From an uncultured Armatimonadota bacterium (GTDB lineage: Bacteria > Armatimonadota > Fimbriimonadia > Fimbriimonadales > Fimbriimonadaceae), in NCBI GenBank assembly GCA_946478935.1, contig CAMLEL010000163.1:1-6102 (forward strand): a DNA stretch of 6,102 nucleotides, given 5' to 3'. A program made the position numbers and the translations under genes. Positions 5,080-6,102 of the stretch are shown one piece after another. A model generated the notes under the pieces. It was given only the letters and a program-made list of their open reading frames with translations, had not been told where the DNA came from and did no database searches. Positions within the stretch are counted from its first letter, which is position 1. Each line of letters opens with the position of its first letter.

Positions 5080-6102
5080 CTAAGCGTGCTCGGGAGCGGA
5101 CTGGCCCTCTTGGTCGACAGACTTGGCCATCTTTAACACAACGATGTGCATCCACACCACGCAAACGATAGCAAGGACGGTAAAGAAGAACCAGCAGGAG
5201 GTCCACAGACCAACCGCCTTCAAGAGATAGCCAAAGATGATCGGGCAAACAAAACCGCCAAGGCCACCGATAACTCCAACGATGCCACCCACGGCGCCCA
5301 CGTCGTTCGGATAGTAGGCAGGAATATGTTTGAAGATCGCGGCCATCCCGATTCCCATGAGGACGCCAGCCATGAGCACCAATACAGTAAACACCCACTG
5401 ATTGGCCTGAAAGTACACGTGCGTCACTCCGCGAGCGATCAACTCCTTCTTCTTTACTTCTTGTCCAACTTTGACAATGGGATCCTGCCAGGACGTGAAT
5501 GTGGGCAGGATCAGGTTGCGTTCTGTTCCGGTTTGCCGCACGGGTTGCACGCGCAGACCATACGATTTGTCCCCGATGGCGATAGAGTTTGCCGACACGG
5601 CAGTCACCGTTCCCGCTCTGTCCGCCATGATGCCCTCGCCTGGAGATTGAATGTCCATGCGCGGGGTCATCAACAGGATGAACAAGAGCCCACACCCGCT
5701 AAGCACCCAGTACAGCGTGGTGCGCGCGCCAAACCGGTCTGCCACGAAACCACCCACCGCTCGGGTGAGCGCGGAAGGAAGGCTAAAGGCCGAGGCAAGG
5801 AATCCAGCCGTCGCCAACGACATTCCGTAGACGTTCACATAGTAGGGCACCAGCCATTGGGCCAATGCGACGAAGCCGCCGAATAGCAGAAAGTAGTAGA
5901 GTCCGAAACGCCAAACCCTTGTGTCACGCAGAGGACGCAGCATGTCAGCGAGTTTGCGTTGCGCGGCTCCCATAGACTTCCGATTCTCCGTGAATAAGCC
6001 AAAGATGATTGCTGTTACCACCAATAGGCCGGCATAGATCATTGGAAGCTGTCGCCAACCTTCAATGTTGGTTCCGTTGTTCGTTAGCTTTTGAAGAAGG
6101 GT
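5080..6102 (-). CDS. narK: NarK-family nitrate/nitrite MFS transporter with periplasmic insertion (partial, 5' end beyond right edge)
   Basis: The reading frame is open to the right edge, so 340 C-terminal residues are visible (20 lie before the first in-frame ATG at 6042). These comprise the end of the N-terminal half (helix 6, WRQLPMIYAGLLVVT) and helices 7-12 of a 12-helix MFS carrier. Helix 8 has LTRAVGGFVADRFG, whose arginine (codon 5763-5761) corresponds to the substrate-binding R305 of E. coli NarK. Helix 11 has the NarK nitrate signature GGIVGVIGGLGGF. The transporter exchanges nitrate and nitrite across the inner membrane. Between helices 9 and 10, on the periplasmic side, is an extra segment of about 87 residues (5401-5661) rich in beta-type residues. 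The C-terminus is short and charged. It is the first visible gene of the narK-nnrS-regulator block. The nitrate/nitrite assignment is firm; direction and substrate preference are not. Confidence 0.9.
   Translation of the reverse strand, partial: TLLQKLTNNGTNIEGWRQLPMIYAGLLVVTAIIFGLFTENRKSMGAAQRKLADMLRPLRDTRVWRFGLYYFLLFGGFVALAQWLVPYYVNVYGMSLATAGFLASAFSLPSALTRAVGGFVADRFGARTTLYWVLSGCGLLFILLMTPRMDIQSPGEGIMADRAGTVTAVSANSIAIGDKSYGLRVQPVRQTGTERNLILPTFTSWQDPIVKVGQEVKKKELIARGVTHVYFQANQWVFTVLVLMAGVLMGIGMAAIFKHIPAYYPNDVGAVGGIVGVIGGLGGFVCPIIFGYLLKAVGLWTSCWFFFTVLAIVCVVWMHIVVLKMAKSVDQEGQSAPEHA
5401..5661 (-). other. Periplasmic insertion domain in NarK, barrel-sandwich/lipoyl-like
   Basis: About 87 residues between TM9 (VLSGCGLLFILLMTP) and TM10 (WVFTVLVLMAG). 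It contains DRAGTVTAVSANSIAIGD, then VKVGQEVKKKELIARG, a pattern like the 'V.vGd.V.kGq.la.' hairpin of biotinyl/lipoyl barrel-sandwich folds. The modified lysine motif (MKM or similar) is absent. It ends in GVTHVYFQANQW leading into the next helix. The fold guess is inference from pattern; the insertion itself is read directly. Confidence 0.5.

Noticed and set aside
5012..5695. Alternate minus-strand frame (227 codons) across the narK/nnrS junction
   Set aside because: Arg/Trp/His-rich with no domain; both true genes remain open in their own frames, so no fusion or frameshift is needed.
5146..5886. Long open frame (246 codons) on the plus strand opposite narK
   Set aside because: It is antisense to a clear NarK, its peptide is rich in His, Arg, Gln and Asp with no recognisable domain, and it has no promoter or ribosome binding site support; a shadow of codon bias.

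Overview
This window looks like part of a bacterial chromosomal cluster for respiratory (or nitrate-coupled) nitrogen-oxide metabolism together with supply of its molybdenum cofactor. Visible parts are a NarK-type nitrate/nitrite transporter, an NnrS-like membrane protein, a Crp/Fnr-family regulator, the Mo-cofactor guanylyltransferase MobA, a small carboxymuconolactone-decarboxylase-like protein, a NarI-like membrane cytochrome b, and the start of a molybdate ABC transporter (ModA, ModB). Base composition is moderate to slightly GC-rich. Four of eight genes seem to use GTG or TTG starts, and several stop and start codons overlap. The host cannot be fixed from sequence alone. The NarK subfamily with a long periplasmic insertion suggests an environmental, non-proteobacterial lineage (for example Verrucomicrobia, Acidobacteria or Bacteroidetes relatives), but that is inference.

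Layout from right to left, because all genes but one are on the minus strand. narK enters at the right edge (5' end missing) and stops at 5080. Six bases later comes the nnrS-like gene (to 3658), whose stop overlaps the crp/fnr-like gene (3668 to 2940). mobA (2379-2954) runs the other way and overlaps the regulator tail-to-tail by 15 bases. A short divergent region (2291-2378) separates mobA from a second minus-strand block: CMD-like gene (2290-1967), NarI-like cytochrome b (1974-943), modA (932-180) and modB (183 to the left edge, 3' end missing). Genes in this block overlap or lie about 10 bases apart, so it is very probably an operon.

The functions fit together. NarK moves nitrate and nitrite, and the cytochrome b would pass quinol electrons to a molybdoenzyme encoded outside the window. 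ModAB brings in molybdate and MobA turns Mo-molybdopterin into the guanine dinucleotide form used by nitrate reductases. The NnrS-like protein and the regulator would deal with NO stress and with oxygen/NO-dependent control.

The most striking regulatory signal is a perfect 14-bp Fnr/Dnr-type box (TTGAT-N4-ATCAA, 983-996) inside the 3' end of the cytochrome gene, 57 bases before modA. A perfect 16-bp palindrome (2328-2343) sits in the divergent mobA/CMD region. Other points of interest are a roughly 87-residue periplasmic insertion in NarK resembling a barrel-sandwich (lipoyl-like) fold, a modA signal peptide that seems to lack its charged start, and a 9-bp inverted repeat inside the first codons of the nnrS-like gene. 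There is no sign of phage, insertion sequences, CRISPR or RNA genes, and no gene-free stretch over 300 bases.
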